Assembly (NCBI GenBank): GCA_900552525.1
Contig: UNSK01000002.1
Span: 38,257-102,256 of the forward strand
DNA length: 64,000 nt
Source: Candidatus Gastranaerophilales bacterium
GTDB lineage: Bacteria > Cyanobacteriota > Vampirovibrionia > Gastranaerophilales > Gastranaerophilaceae
Direction: 5' to 3'
In this document: piece after piece, positions 9,049-17,957 of the stretch
How the letters are laid out: each line of letters starts with the position of its first letter
Numbering within the stretch: position 1 is the first letter of the stretch
The notes under the pieces: model-generated
Database searches by the model: none
Told to the model about the DNA's origin: nothing
Seen by the model: the letters and a program-made list of their open reading frames with translations, nothing else
Made by a program: the position numbers and the translations under genes

Positions 9049-10287
9049 ATGCAAGAATTTTTTAATGACTACGTACAATCACTGGAAACATATATTATGT
9101 TCCGTATAAAAGAAACTGTAGCAAAGATAACGCCGGAGTTGAAAGCAAAGAACAGAGCACCGATTATGTTGTCTATGGGGGCGCCTACGGCTGCTCCGCC
9201 AAAGGCTTTGACCGAAACTCTTAAGACTGTGCTTGATGAAAAAGGTATACATCTGTATTCATCGCCTAAGGGTGAAAAGTATTATCGTGATGCGGTTGCA
9301 AAACGTATGAAAGAACGCTTTAATGTTGAGTTAAATCCTGATACCGAGATTTTCTCGCTTATTGGTTCAAAAGAAGGACTTGCTAATTTTATAAGAGTTT
9401 TAATTAATCCGACTACAAGGGAAGAAGACAAAGAAATTATTCTTATACCTGATCCGGGCTATGCTTCTTATGGGGAGATGGTTAAGGTTTCCGGCGGGAA
9501 AGCTTTTGCTGTTCCTTTGACTCCGGAAAATAATTTTATGCCTGATATGGAAGAAGTGTGGGCAGATTTGATTAAGCAGGGATATAATCCTAAAAAAGTC
9601 AAAGCTCTATTAATTAATTACCCTAATAATCCTCTTGGTGCGACTGCAACTCGCGAGTATTACAAAAGTCTTGTTGACTTCTGCAAAAAACACCATATTT
9701 TATTAATTTCTGATGCAGCATATGTTGACATGTACTTCAAACCGGAACTTAAACCAATGAGTATTCTGGAAATTGAAGGTGCCAAGGATATTGCTGTTGA
9801 ATTTTTCAGTTTTTCAAAACCTTATGCAATAACTGGCTGGCGTTTGGGCTGGATTTGCGGAAACTCTGAAGCTGTAAAGATTTTTGGTAAGTTAAAATCA
9901 ACGTTAGATTCAGGGCTGTTTAAAGCTTTACAAAAAGCATGTGCGGAAATTTTGAACTCCAAAGAGGGAGAACAATATATTAAAGAAGCTAATGAAAGGT
10001 TCAAAAGAAATCAGGAAGTTTTTGTAAAAGGGCTCAGGGAAGAACTTGGCTGGGGTGATTTTAATATCCCTGATGCAACTTTTTATCTGTGGCTTCCAAT
10101 CCCTCCGAGATATAAATCATCTGTTGAATTTACGGATGAGCTTATGTATAAATCCGGAGTAATCGCTGTACCGGGGGATGCTTTCGGGGATAACGGAAAA
10201 GGATTTTTCAGAGCATCAATTGTTTGTTCGGAAGATGAGCTTAAAGAAGTTATCAAAAGAATGAAAGAGGATGGATTCCACTTTTAG
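9049..10287 (+). CDS. dapL: Class I/II PLP aminotransferase, probably LL-diaminopimelate aminotransferase
   Basis: DapL converts tetrahydrodipicolinate to LL-diaminopimelate using glutamate, for lysine and peptidoglycan. The protein has 412 residues from ATG 9049 (TAAGGA at 9035-9040); the frame opens earlier but without a ribosome site. Fold-type I PLP motifs are clear: NYPNNPLG, SDAAYVDM, SFSKPYAITGWRLGW with the Schiff-base lysine, and FRASIV with the carboxylate-binding arginine. The family fits DapL of cyanobacteria and relatives, but LL-DAP specificity is inferred, and another aspartate-type aminotransferase is possible. Confidence 0.75.
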   Translation: MQEFFNDYVQSLETYIMFRIKETVAKITPELKAKNRAPIMLSMGAPTAAPPKALTETLKTVLDEKGIHLYSSPKGEKYYRDAVAKRMKERFNVELNPDTEIFSLIGSKEGLANFIRVLINPTTREEDKEIILIPDPGYASYGEMVKVSGGKAFAVPLTPENNFMPDMEEVWADLIKQGYNPKKVKALLINYPNNPLGATATREYYKSLVDFCKKHHILLISDAAYVDMYFKPELKPMSILEIEGAKDIAVEFFSFSKPYAITGWRLGWICGNSEAVKIFGKLKSTLDSGLFKALQKACAEILNSKEGEQYIKEANERFKRNQEVFVKGLREELGWGDFNIPDATFYLWLPIPPRYKSSVEFTDELMYKSGVIAVPGDAFGDNGKGFFRASIVCSEDELKEVIKRMKEDGFHF

Positions 10288-10318
10288 CAAAAAATTTTTT
10301 TACAGGTTTTAATATGCT

Positions 10319-10930
10319 ATGAACATTCAACCTGTTAATAATACAAATTTTAAATCAACTTATCCTGTAGTGCACTGGGTTGCAGAAACAAACGGGAGTT
10401 ACGCTCCTGTTGCTAATTTGCAGATTGTAAAGAAACTTCAGGGTAAGATTATAAGAATGCTGAACAAACCTCTTGTATCAAGCACAAAACCTATGGAGCC
10501 TCTTGAACAAAGGCTGAGAGCATATATCGGAGTTTGTGATGCAGATTATAGAAATAATCCGAACGTGAGATCTTTTTATAACAGAACAGATGCTGCTCCT
10601 GTTTCGTATGTTATTTCCGGCGAAGATGTCGGAATTTTTGAAAATAATCTTGCTAAAAATATAGGACGTGCAAAGAGCAATGCGCGGGAACTATTGAGCA
10701 AACCATATTCTCCGGAAACCATGGAAGCGATAAAACTGTATAACAGGGAAGGTTTAAAGTTTGTTCAGAATAACTCAAAGCAGATAAAAGATAAAAATGG
10801 AATAATTTACATGCTGCATACAAAATTTGAGATAATAAGAAACCGTATGGGAAAAATTAAGGACTATAAGTTTGTAGAGGCAAGGTTTTTACCCTCCGGC
10901 GGACATGGCAGTTCACTTGGCAAAATGTAG
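10319..10930 (+). CDS. Hypothetical protein with N-terminal NFKS motif
   Basis: I do not recognise this 203-residue protein. It starts MNIQPVNNTNFKS, the short Asn-rich leader plus aromatic-basic motif also seen in other proteins of the window. The body is basic and mostly helical, with no membrane segment. The C-terminus is Gly/Ser-rich (PSGGHGSSLGKM). It lies 31 bases after the aminotransferase without a terminator, so read-through is possible. Function unknown. Confidence 0.65.
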   Translation: MNIQPVNNTNFKSTYPVVHWVAETNGSYAPVANLQIVKKLQGKIIRMLNKPLVSSTKPMEPLEQRLRAYIGVCDADYRNNPNVRSFYNRTDAAPVSYVISGEDVGIFENNLAKNIGRAKSNARELLSKPYSPETMEAIKLYNREGLKFVQNNSKQIKDKNGIIYMLHTKFEIIRNRMGKIKDYKFVEARFLPSGGHGSSLGKM

Positions 10931-10933
10931 CTC

Positions 10934-10961
10934 TTGACTTTAAAAACTTAGCATGTATTAT
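10934..10961 (+). promoter_or_regulatory. Promoter for tRNA-Gly
   Basis: TTGACT (10934-10939) and TATTAT (10956-10961) are 16 bases apart. Transcription would start near 10968, leaving a leader of about 58 bases before the tRNA. Confidence 0.6.
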
Positions 10962-11026
10962 AAGAATATACCGAGCGGGGGTAAATGATTTAGATAAAAG
11001 TAACCCACCAGCTTGGTGAATTATTC

Positions 11027-11098
11027 GCGGGGGTAATTCAGTGGTAGAATGCCTCCTTGCCAAGGAGGATGTCGCGAGTTCGAGCCTCGTCTCCCGCT
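11027..11098 (+). tRNA. tRNA-Gly(GCC)
   Basis: All four arms fold. The acceptor is GCGGGGG/CTCCCGC with one G-T pair. The anticodon stem CCTCC/GGAGG encloses TTGCCAA, anticodon GCC at 11059-11061. The T arm is GCGAG-TTCGAGC-CTCGT. A CCA follows at 11099-11101, so the 3' end is encoded. Confidence 0.96.
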
Positions 11099-11110
11099 CC
11101 ATTAAAAAAA

Positions 11111-11137
11111 TAAAAAAGCCGTTAAGGCTTTTTTTTG
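11111..11137 (+). terminator. Terminator after tRNA-Gly
   Basis: AAAAAAGCC and GGCTTTTTTTT form the stem around GTTAA, with a long T-run. Confidence 0.8.
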
Positions 11138-11154
11138 TATCGGGGGTTTATGTG

Positions 11155-12558
11155 ATGAAGCAGATGCAGAAATATTTATATTTTGCTTTATTGGCTCTGT
11201 TTTTTCTATTAGGTTTAACCCTTCGCGCTAAACTTTATATTGCCAGCAATGTATTTTCTGATGATGAATGCAGGCTTGTGTTAAGCATTCTGAATAAAAA
11301 TATCTGGGAATCATTTTTGTTTCTTGGAAGCGCACAGTCAGCACCGCCTCTCTTTATCTTTTGTACAAAGATGATTACTGCTGTTTTCGGATTCAGTGAA
11401 CATGCTGCAAAGTTTATTCCATTCGTTTCATCTGTTGCAGCAATATACTTTTTTTATAAATGCTGTACACAGTATTTCAAGAAAAATTACACAAGATTAG
11501 CAGCTGTTTTTATATTTGCTATATGCCAGCCTTTAATTGCTTTTTCAAGTATTTTTAAACAGTATTCCACAGATGTCCTGATTGCATGTATTTGTCTGTA
11601 TTATTTCCCGAAAATAAAAGAATTCGACCGAAAAAAGCTTATTATTACAGGTGTTGGTATTTGTATTCTGCCTTTTATTTCTCTGCCGTCACTGTTTTTT
11701 ATAGGCGCGTTTCTTCTGAAAAATTTTAAAAACACATTCAAACTTCTTTTACCTCTCGCTGCAACGATGATTCTGTATTATTTTTTCAATCTGGCACCTG
11801 CGAAGCTTGATTTGGATACACATTTCCCGAATTACTGGAACGATGGCTTTTTTGGATTTTCTTTCAGCGATTTTTTAAGGTTTCTGGTCTTGAATATCAA
11901 GTTTTATTTTGTTCCTAATACCTTTTCTCTACCGGCAATTATTCTCTTTATCTGGGGGATTTGCCTGTTTATTAGAGAAAAATGCAGTTATATATTGTTA
12001 AGTTTGCTCCTTGTTTTTATGGCAGCATTTATGCATATTTATCCTCTTAGCGGGCGGGTCGGTTTATATTTCATTCCGGTTATGATTATCTTTATGCTCA
12101 AACCTTTAGAAACTGGAAAATGGATTGCTGTAGCTGTTGTTCTTGTATTTTTTAGTTTTTGTAAATATGACTTAAATTACATGAAAAATATAACTACTTT
12201 TGACTATTTCGTTTCCTGCTCGCCGAAAAATCTACTTGAGGTAATAAAAGATAAATTTAATCCCAAGAAGGATATTGTTCTCTGTAATTCAGCTTCAACA
12301 CCAAGTTATTTGTTTTATTCCAATAAACTCGGTTTTTATACGGATAATATTTTTGAAATGCCGTTGACCTCTACTGAAAAAGAAGCGGTGTTCCATTATC
12401 TAAACGGTCTTCAAAACGGGAAGGGATACTGGTTTTATCTGGTTAAGGACTATAACAATTTCAGGCTTTATCCTCAGATTTTCGAATGGTTGAAAGGTGA
12501 AAATGTAAAATATTCGTTTAATGAACGCGATTCATATTTATTTTACGTAGAAAAATAA
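11155..12558 (+). CDS. Multi-pass GT-C (family 39-like) glycosyltransferase-like membrane protein
   Basis: The protein has 467 residues and about ten membrane helices. The first helix (YFALLALFFLLGLTLRAKLY) is followed by a loop with SDDECR. This acidic pair in the first external loop, followed by SAPPLF, matches the lipid-linked-sugar transferase fold of the ArnT/PMT type. It would transfer a sugar from a polyprenyl phosphate donor to an unknown acceptor outside the cytoplasmic membrane. I start at ATG 11155, since the open frame upstream runs through tRNA-Gly and its terminator. It is followed closely by yraN and gatB. Confidence 0.65.
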   Translation: MKQMQKYLYFALLALFFLLGLTLRAKLYIASNVFSDDECRLVLSILNKNIWESFLFLGSAQSAPPLFIFCTKMITAVFGFSEHAAKFIPFVSSVAAIYFFYKCCTQYFKKNYTRLAAVFIFAICQPLIAFSSIFKQYSTDVLIACICLYYFPKIKEFDRKKLIITGVGICILPFISLPSLFFIGAFLLKNFKNTFKLLLPLAATMILYYFFNLAPAKLDLDTHFPNYWNDGFFGFSFSDFLRFLVLNIKFYFVPNTFSLPAIILFIWGICLFIREKCSYILLSLLLVFMAAFMHIYPLSGRVGLYFIPVMIIFMLKPLETGKWIAVAVVLVFFSFCKYDLNYMKNITTFDYFVSCSPKNLLEVIKDKFNPKKDIVLCNSASTPSYLFYSNKLGFYTDNIFEMPLTSTEKEAVFHYLNGLQNGKGYWFYLVKDYNNFRLYPQIFEWLKGENVKYSFNERDSYLFYVEK

Positions 12559-12567
12559 TAAGGTATT

Positions 12568-12918
12568 ATGTCAAATATTTCGGTTGGTAAAAAAGGTGAA
12601 GAACTGGCAAGAGATTATCTCTCAAAGCTTGGATATAAAATACTTGAGTGTAACAAAAGGTTTTCAAGATTTTGCGAAATCGATATTATTGCACTGGATA
12701 AAAATACGTTAGTGTTTGTAGAAGTTAAGACGAGAACAACAGAAGTTTGCGGGCATCCTTTTGAGGCTGTAACCAGAACAAAATACAATCACATAAAACA
12801 GGGTATTTTTATGTATTTGAAAGATTATCCAGAGTATAAAAAATTCAGAATAGATGCGGTTTCTGTTCTTCTGAAGCCGGAAATAAAGATTGAACATTTG
12901 AAAAACGTATCTTTATGA
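12568..12918 (+). CDS. YraN/UPF0102 family nuclease-like protein
   Basis: The protein has 116 residues. GKKGEELARDYLSKLGYKIL, then EIDIIALDKNTLVFVEVKTRT, carry the PD-(D/E)XK-type residues (Glu, Asp, EVK) of the UPF0102 family. The family is Holliday-junction-resolvase-like, but its cellular role is not settled. The start ATG 12568 lies nine bases after the preceding stop, and gatB follows after 30 bases. Confidence 0.9.
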   Translation: MSNISVGKKGEELARDYLSKLGYKILECNKRFSRFCEIDIIALDKNTLVFVEVKTRTTEVCGHPFEAVTRTKYNHIKQGIFMYLKDYPEYKKFRIDAVSVLLKPEIKIEHLKNVSL

Positions 12919-12948
12919 TAAAATTTAAGTATAAAGTGAGGATTTATT

Positions 12949-14397
12949 ATGACAGAATTAAGAGATAAGTATGAAGTTGTTATAGGTCTGGAAGTTCATG
13001 CCCAGCTTAAAACAAAATCAAAAATATTTGCACCTGATTCAACAGAATTCGGTAATGAACAGAATACGCAGATCAGCCCTATTACTCTCGGTATGCCGGG
13101 TGTTCTGCCTGTTTTAAATAAAGAATGCGTAAATATGGGTATTCTTCTCGGACTTGCTTTGAATTGCGAAATCCCTTCAAGATGCAAATTCGACAGAAAA
13201 CAGTATTTCTATCCTGACCTTCCGAAAGGATATCAGATTTCACAATACGATGAGCCGATTTGTGTTAACGGGTATATTAACGTAAAGGGGAAAAGAATTG
13301 GTATAACAAGAGCGCATCTTGAAGAAGATGCAGGAAAACTTGTTCACGTTGGTGCAGCCGGTATTAACGGTGCAACATACTCACTCGTAGACTTAAACAG
13401 AGCAGGAACTCCGCTCCTTGAAATCGTTTCTGAACCTGATATGCGCTCAAGCGAAGAAGCCAGAAACTATATGGAAGAACTTCGTGAAATAGTAAGATAC
13501 TTAGGCGTATGCGACGGAAACCTTGAAGAAGGTTCTATGAGATGCGATGCTAATATCTCTATTATGCCAAAAGGTTCAAAAGAATTTGGTACAAGAGCTG
13601 AAATAAAAAACGTAAACAGTTTCTCTGCTTTGCAAAGAGCTATTGAGTACGAAATTGACAGACAAATTGAGATTGTTGAAGAAGGCGGACAGGTCGTTCA
13701 AGAAACAAGACTCTGGGATGATAACTTAAAAGAAACCCGCTCTATGAGAGGAAAAGAAGATGCTCACGATTACAGATACTTCCCTGAACCTGATTTGATG
13801 CCGCTTGAAATTTCAAGAGAATGGGTTGAAGAAATCAGGGCAAAAATGCCAGAACTTCCTGAGGCAAAACGTCAGAGATATATGGGATTAGGTTTGAGCG
13901 AATATGATGCTTGCGTCATCGTTGAACAAATGCCTTTAGCTCTGTTCTTTGATAAGGTGCTTGAACTGGGTGCGACTCCAAAGATTGCTGTAAACTTTAT
14001 TATGGGCGAAATCGCTGCATACTTAAAAGAAAATAAAGTTGAGATTACAGATACAAAATTAACACCTGAAAATCTTGCTGAATTAATCAGTCTTATTGAA
14101 AAAGGCACTATTTCAAACAACATTGGTAAACAAATTCTTGTAGAAGACATGATTACAAATGGTGAAAAGGCTTCTGCAATTGTTGAAAGAAAAGGCTTGA
14201 GCCAGATTTCAGATGAAGGCGCAATCAAGGCTGTTGTTGAAAAGGTTGTTAATTCTCATCCAAAAGAAATTGAAGCTTATAAAAATGGTAAAACAAATCT
14301 ATTAGGCTTCTTTGTCGGTCAGGTTATGAAAGAAACCAAAGGCAGGGCAAATCCTAAGACAGTAAACGAACTTGTAAGACAAATTCTTGAAGCGTAA
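12949..14397 (+). CDS. gatB: Asp-tRNA(Asn)/Glu-tRNA(Gln) amidotransferase subunit B
   Basis: GatB is the tRNA-binding and kinase subunit of the GatCAB amidotransferase, which converts mischarged Glu-tRNA(Gln) or Asp-tRNA(Asn). The protein has 482 residues. It starts YEVVIGLEVHAQLKTKSKIF and carries PDLPKGYQISQYDEP and the DANIS and RYFPEPDL signatures. The C-terminal YqeY-like helical tail ends VGQVMKETKGRANPKTVNELV. gatA and gatC are not in the window. GAGG precedes the start, and a terminator follows. Confidence 0.97.
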   Translation: MTELRDKYEVVIGLEVHAQLKTKSKIFAPDSTEFGNEQNTQISPITLGMPGVLPVLNKECVNMGILLGLALNCEIPSRCKFDRKQYFYPDLPKGYQISQYDEPICVNGYINVKGKRIGITRAHLEEDAGKLVHVGAAGINGATYSLVDLNRAGTPLLEIVSEPDMRSSEEARNYMEELREIVRYLGVCDGNLEEGSMRCDANISIMPKGSKEFGTRAEIKNVNSFSALQRAIEYEIDRQIEIVEEGGQVVQETRLWDDNLKETRSMRGKEDAHDYRYFPEPDLMPLEISREWVEEIRAKMPELPEAKRQRYMGLGLSEYDACVIVEQMPLALFFDKVLELGATPKIAVNFIMGEIAAYLKENKVEITDTKLTPENLAELISLIEKGTISNNIGKQILVEDMITNGEKASAIVERKGLSQISDEGAIKAVVEKVVNSHPKEIEAYKNGKTNLLGFFVGQVMKETKGRANPKTVNELVRQILEA

Positions 14398-14406
14398 GAT
14401 ATGATA

Positions 14407-14436
14407 AAGGACGGGGCATAAACCCTGTCCTTTTTA
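14407..14436 (+). terminator. Terminator after gatB
   Basis: AAGGACGGGG and CCCTGTCCTT (one G-T pair) form the stem around CATAAA, followed by T's. Confidence 0.85.
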
Positions 14437-14458
14437 ATTATTATTAAAGGAGGCTGTG

Positions 14459-15253
14459 ATGACAGGAGTCAATTTTATCCAGAATGCTTTGTATCTGGCA
14501 GTATACTTAATTTTTGTCTGTCTTATAGGTGTTTTGTTTTATGGTGTTAAGAAATATAAACAGGAAAAGCGTTTTGGCAGTATTTTTGTAACTGCTCTTG
14601 TAAGTATATTTCTGTTTTTTCTTCTTAATCAGGCTGCTGTCGTGTGTTTATACAGCCAATCTCTGCTTAGTATCGGAAACTACAATAATTCAGCGGGAAT
14701 TAACTGTTCTTTGTGGGCTGCAAGGCTTGCAATTTTTCCAGAACAAAAAAGCGCTTTGTACGGAGAGCTTGGCAAAAACTATATGATTCTTCAAGATGGT
14801 AAAAAAGCAATTGAATATTTTGATAAAGCTTATAAAATAAATGGCAGCTATGCATATTCAGATAATTTTTCTATTCTTGTTTCATGGCCTTTCTTTGCCG
14901 GAATACTTTACTTGCTTAATGGAGATTATGACAAAGTGTATGAAATAGCTAAGGATACAAACTCATACGGTATGGCTGTTACGGCGAGTATAATGCAAAA
15001 AGATTATAAGAAAGCTCTGGCCTATTCAAATATGAATATAAGACGTTCACCCATTGCCATCAACTATTCCAGCCGTTCATATATACATAAAAAACTTAAC
15101 CAGGATAAGCTTGCTGAGGGAGATTTACAAAAAGCTGTTTCTTTATGTAAATGTAATACCAGATGTATTGCTCTGCAAAAAGAGCGGACAAAGGATAGCT
15201 ATTGGCTTTCATATGCTGCAAATAAGAAAAAGAAATACGGCCTTGCAAAATAA
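14459..15253 (+). CDS. Membrane-anchored TPR-like protein
   Basis: The protein has 264 residues from ATG 14459, preceded by AAAGGAGG (14446-14453). Two N-terminal membrane helices (about residues 8-28 and 42-64) are followed by a helical domain. That domain has TPR-type spacing (GKNYMILQDGKKAIEYFDKAY near residues 100-125, then LLNGDYDKVYEIA and DYKKALAYSNMNI). It probably scaffolds a membrane complex. No partner is adjacent. Function unknown. Confidence 0.65.
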   Translation: MTGVNFIQNALYLAVYLIFVCLIGVLFYGVKKYKQEKRFGSIFVTALVSIFLFFLLNQAAVVCLYSQSLLSIGNYNNSAGINCSLWAARLAIFPEQKSALYGELGKNYMILQDGKKAIEYFDKAYKINGSYAYSDNFSILVSWPFFAGILYLLNGDYDKVYEIAKDTNSYGMAVTASIMQKDYKKALAYSNMNIRRSPIAINYSSRSYIHKKLNQDKLAEGDLQKAVSLCKCNTRCIALQKERTKDSYWLSYAANKKKKYGLAK

Positions 15254-15588
15254 TTAAAAATTTTTTTATAAGGCATGTCTGATTGTTTTTATAAAACAAG
15301 TGTCAGTTTAACAATCGAAAACTATCCTGGATTTTGTCAAGAAAAAAACAAAAAATTCATGCTAAAAACGTAACAATATTTACAATGTTGCGAAACGTAA
15401 AGATGTAGTGTTTACAATAGTTTCCCCCTTTGTGACGTTTTGTGAATTTGTTGATAAGTATTGGTGTTTGAATTATCATTTAAATATAGGATTAGATTTT
15501 GGGTAGAGAATGTTATTCTCTAAATATAAGGAAAGCTGAGTAGAAAAAATAGCTCGCCTTAACGTAGATTAGGAGGTTTTAGAAGGCA
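15254..15588 (+). promoter_or_regulatory. 335-base regulatory region upstream of nrdD
   Basis: No coding is supported. A promoter is clear: TTGATA (15451-15456), 17 bases, TATCAT (15474-15479). Upstream are short direct repeats: AAACGTAA twice, TTTACAAT twice and TTTGTGA twice, the last just before the -35. The leader holds GAGAAT-GTT-ATTCTC (15505-15519) and a second stem between AAGG (about 15530) and CCTT (15560). The Shine-Dalgarno AGGAGG (15571-15576) is 12 bases from the ATG, longer than usual. No canonical NrdR or FNR site is visible; the TTGTGAA part could be half of a Rex-type site. Confidence 0.5.
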
Positions 15589-17865
15589 ATGCAAAATAGT
15601 TTAAATAAGGAAAGAAATATCGTAGAATTTACCTCACCAGCCACAAAAACAACGACTGATGTTATAAAAGGCGGTGCTGTATCGCCTATGTCTAAAATAA
15701 ATGAACTGCCGAAAACAGCGCAAATAACCCCTATCAAAGCAAAATGTGTTTATGTAATTAAAAAAGACGGAACAAAAGAAGAGTTTGATAATAACAAAAT
15801 TATTAACGCTGTAAAAAAATCAGCAACAAGAATGTTAGTAGAACTAACAGATGAGGAATTGAAAGAAATATGTGACTTTGTAGATAATAATATTGTTAGG
15901 ATGAATAAAACCGAGGTTACAATTTCAGAAATGCACAATTTGGTTGAAGGTGCACTGGAACATATTAATTCTAATGTCGCTCACAGTTACAGAAACTATA
16001 GAAACTATAAGCAGGATTTTGTTCACATGTTAGACAAAGTTTATCAAGAATCTCAAAGAATTATGTATATAGGTGATAAAGAAAATTCTAATGCAGATTC
16101 GACTCTTGTTTCGACAAAGCGTTCTTTGATTTTTAATGAACTTAATAAAGAATTGTACAAGAAGTTTTTCTTAACAGTAGATGAACTACAGGCTATAAGA
16201 GATGGTTATATCTATATTCACGATATGTCAGCAAGACGTGATACAATGAACTGTTGCTTATTTGATGTTGCTTCTGTTCTTAAAGGCGGCTTCGAAATGG
16301 GTAATCTCTGGTATAATGAACCAAAATCTCTTGACGTAGCATTTGACGTAATCGGAGATATTGTAATGGCTGCGGCAAGCCAGCAGTATGGCGGTTTTAC
16401 CGTTGCAGAAGTTGATAAGATTTTAGCACCGTATGCAGCTAAAACTTTTGAAAGACAAAATAATAAATACTTATGCATGGGATTGTCTTTTGAAAAAGCA
16501 AGAGAAGAAGCAATGAATGATGTTCAAAAGGATTTTGAGCAAGGTTTTCAGGGCTGGGAATACAAGTTCAATACTGTAGCATCTTCAAGAGGTGATTATC
16601 CATTCATTACTGTATCAGCTGGTCTGGGTACAGAAGAATATGAAAAAATGGCAACTCTTGCAATGTTAAAAATCAGAATGAACGGTCAAGGCAAGAAAGA
16701 ATGCAAAAAACCTGTATTGTTCCCTAAAATAGTTTTCTTGTATGATGAAAATCTTCACGGAAAAGGCAAGGTTAATGAAGACTTGTTTAAAGCCGGAATA
16801 GAATGCTCAAAGAGAGCTATGTATCCAGATTGGTTGTCTTTGTCCGGAGAAGGCTACGTAGCTTCTATGTATAAAAAGTATGGCAGAGTAGTTTCTCCAA
16901 TGGGCTGCAGAGCATTTTTATCTCCTTGGTTCGAAAGAGGCGGAATGAAGCCTGCTGACGAAGCCGATAAACCTATTTTTGTAGGACGTTTTAACATTGG
17001 TGCAATAAGCTTACACTTGCCTATGATTTATGCTAAGGCTAAGAAAGAAAGTAAAGATTTTTATGCCGTATTAGATTATTATATGGAATTAATTAGAAAA
17101 CTTCATATAAGAACTTACGAATACTTAGGAGAAATGAAAGCTTCAGTTAACCCGCTTGCTTATTGTGAAGGTGGTTTCTTAGGAGGTCATTTGGGTATTC
17201 ATGATAAAATTAAACCTTTGTTGAAATCTGCTACTGCTTCATTCGGTATAACTGCACTGAATGAATTGCAGGAACTTTATAACGGAAAATCTCTTGTTGA
17301 AGACGGAGCTTTTGCTGTTGAGGTGATGGAATATATTAACAAGAAAGTTAATGAATTCAAAGAACAGGATGGATATTTATACGCAATTTACGGAACTCCT
17401 GCAGAGAACTTATGCGGACTTCAAGTAAAGCAGTTCCGTAAAAAATACGGTGTTGTATCTAATGTTTCTGACAGAGGTTATGTATCTAACAGTTTCCACT
17501 GTCATGTCGGTGAAGATATTACACCTATTCAAAAGCAAGATTTAGAAAAACGTTTCTGGGATTTGCTAAATGGCGGAAAAATTCAATATGTAAAATATCC
17601 GCTTAACTACAATACAGAGGCTATAGAAACTCTTGTTCACAGAGCAATGGATATGGGTTTCTATGAAGGGGTTAACCTTTCACTTTCTTACTGTGATGAC
17701 TGCGGGCATGAAGAATTGAATATGGATGTATGTCCTAAATGCGGAAGCAGAAACTTAACTAAGATTGATAGAATGAATGGCTATCTTTCTTACTCAAGAG
17801 TTAAGGGTGATTCAAGACTTGCAGATCACAAAATGGAAGAAATTGCAGATAGAAAATCTATGTAA
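15589..17865 (+). CDS. nrdD: Anaerobic (class III) ribonucleoside-triphosphate reductase
   Basis: NrdD is an oxygen-sensitive glycyl-radical enzyme making deoxynucleotides from NTPs. The protein has 758 residues. After a 45-residue leader comes the ATP-cone (about 48-140, beginning VYVIKKDGTKEEFDNNKI), then the catalytic domain with DTMNCCLFD and QQYGGF. The C-terminal zinc site is CDDC...CPKC. The glycyl-radical loop follows in RMNGYLSYSRV, with Gly at about residue 731. It implies strict or facultative anaerobiosis. The activase NrdG, often adjacent, is not found here; a terminator follows and mnmG is next. Confidence 0.95.
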   Translation: MQNSLNKERNIVEFTSPATKTTTDVIKGGAVSPMSKINELPKTAQITPIKAKCVYVIKKDGTKEEFDNNKIINAVKKSATRMLVELTDEELKEICDFVDNNIVRMNKTEVTISEMHNLVEGALEHINSNVAHSYRNYRNYKQDFVHMLDKVYQESQRIMYIGDKENSNADSTLVSTKRSLIFNELNKELYKKFFLTVDELQAIRDGYIYIHDMSARRDTMNCCLFDVASVLKGGFEMGNLWYNEPKSLDVAFDVIGDIVMAAASQQYGGFTVAEVDKILAPYAAKTFERQNNKYLCMGLSFEKAREEAMNDVQKDFEQGFQGWEYKFNTVASSRGDYPFITVSAGLGTEEYEKMATLAMLKIRMNGQGKKECKKPVLFPKIVFLYDENLHGKGKVNEDLFKAGIECSKRAMYPDWLSLSGEGYVASMYKKYGRVVSPMGCRAFLSPWFERGGMKPADEADKPIFVGRFNIGAISLHLPMIYAKAKKESKDFYAVLDYYMELIRKLHIRTYEYLGEMKASVNPLAYCEGGFLGGHLGIHDKIKPLLKSATASFGITALNELQELYNGKSLVEDGAFAVEVMEYINKKVNEFKEQDGYLYAIYGTPAENLCGLQVKQFRKKYGVVSNVSDRGYVSNSFHCHVGEDITPIQKQDLEKRFWDLLNGGKIQYVKYPLNYNTEAIETLVHRAMDMGFYEGVNLSLSYCDDCGHEELNMDVCPKCGSRNLTKIDRMNGYLSYSRVKGDSRLADHKMEEIADRKSM

Positions 17866-17883
17866 TTATTATTTATAATAGAC

Positions 17884-17918
17884 AAAAGAGTTTGATTTTA
17901 AATATCAAACTCTTTTTG
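17884..17918 (+). terminator. Terminator after nrdD
   Basis: AAAAGAGTTTGAT and ATCAAACTCTTTT form a 13-bp stem around TTTAAAT, followed by T's. Confidence 0.9.
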
Positions 17919-17922
17919 TTTG

Positions 17923-17951
17923 TTGTGAATATTTGCTCCTTGTAATATAAT
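17923..17951 (+). promoter_or_regulatory. Promoter of mnmG, probably leaderless
   Basis: TTGTGA (17923-17928), 17-base spacer, TATAAT (17946-17951). The ATG at 17958 is six bases downstream of the -10, at the expected transcription start. No Shine-Dalgarno sequence is present. Confidence 0.7.
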
Positions 17952-17957
17952 CTACTT

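Noticed and set aside
11041-11154. Upstream extension of the glycosyltransferase-like frame
   Set aside because: It would translate tRNA-Gly and its terminator. The downstream ATG at 11155 begins a proper membrane helix.
15366-15420. NrdR box upstream of nrdD
   Set aside because: The repeats AAACGTAA and TTTACAAT do not match the known NrdR palindrome, so they are reported only as repeats.
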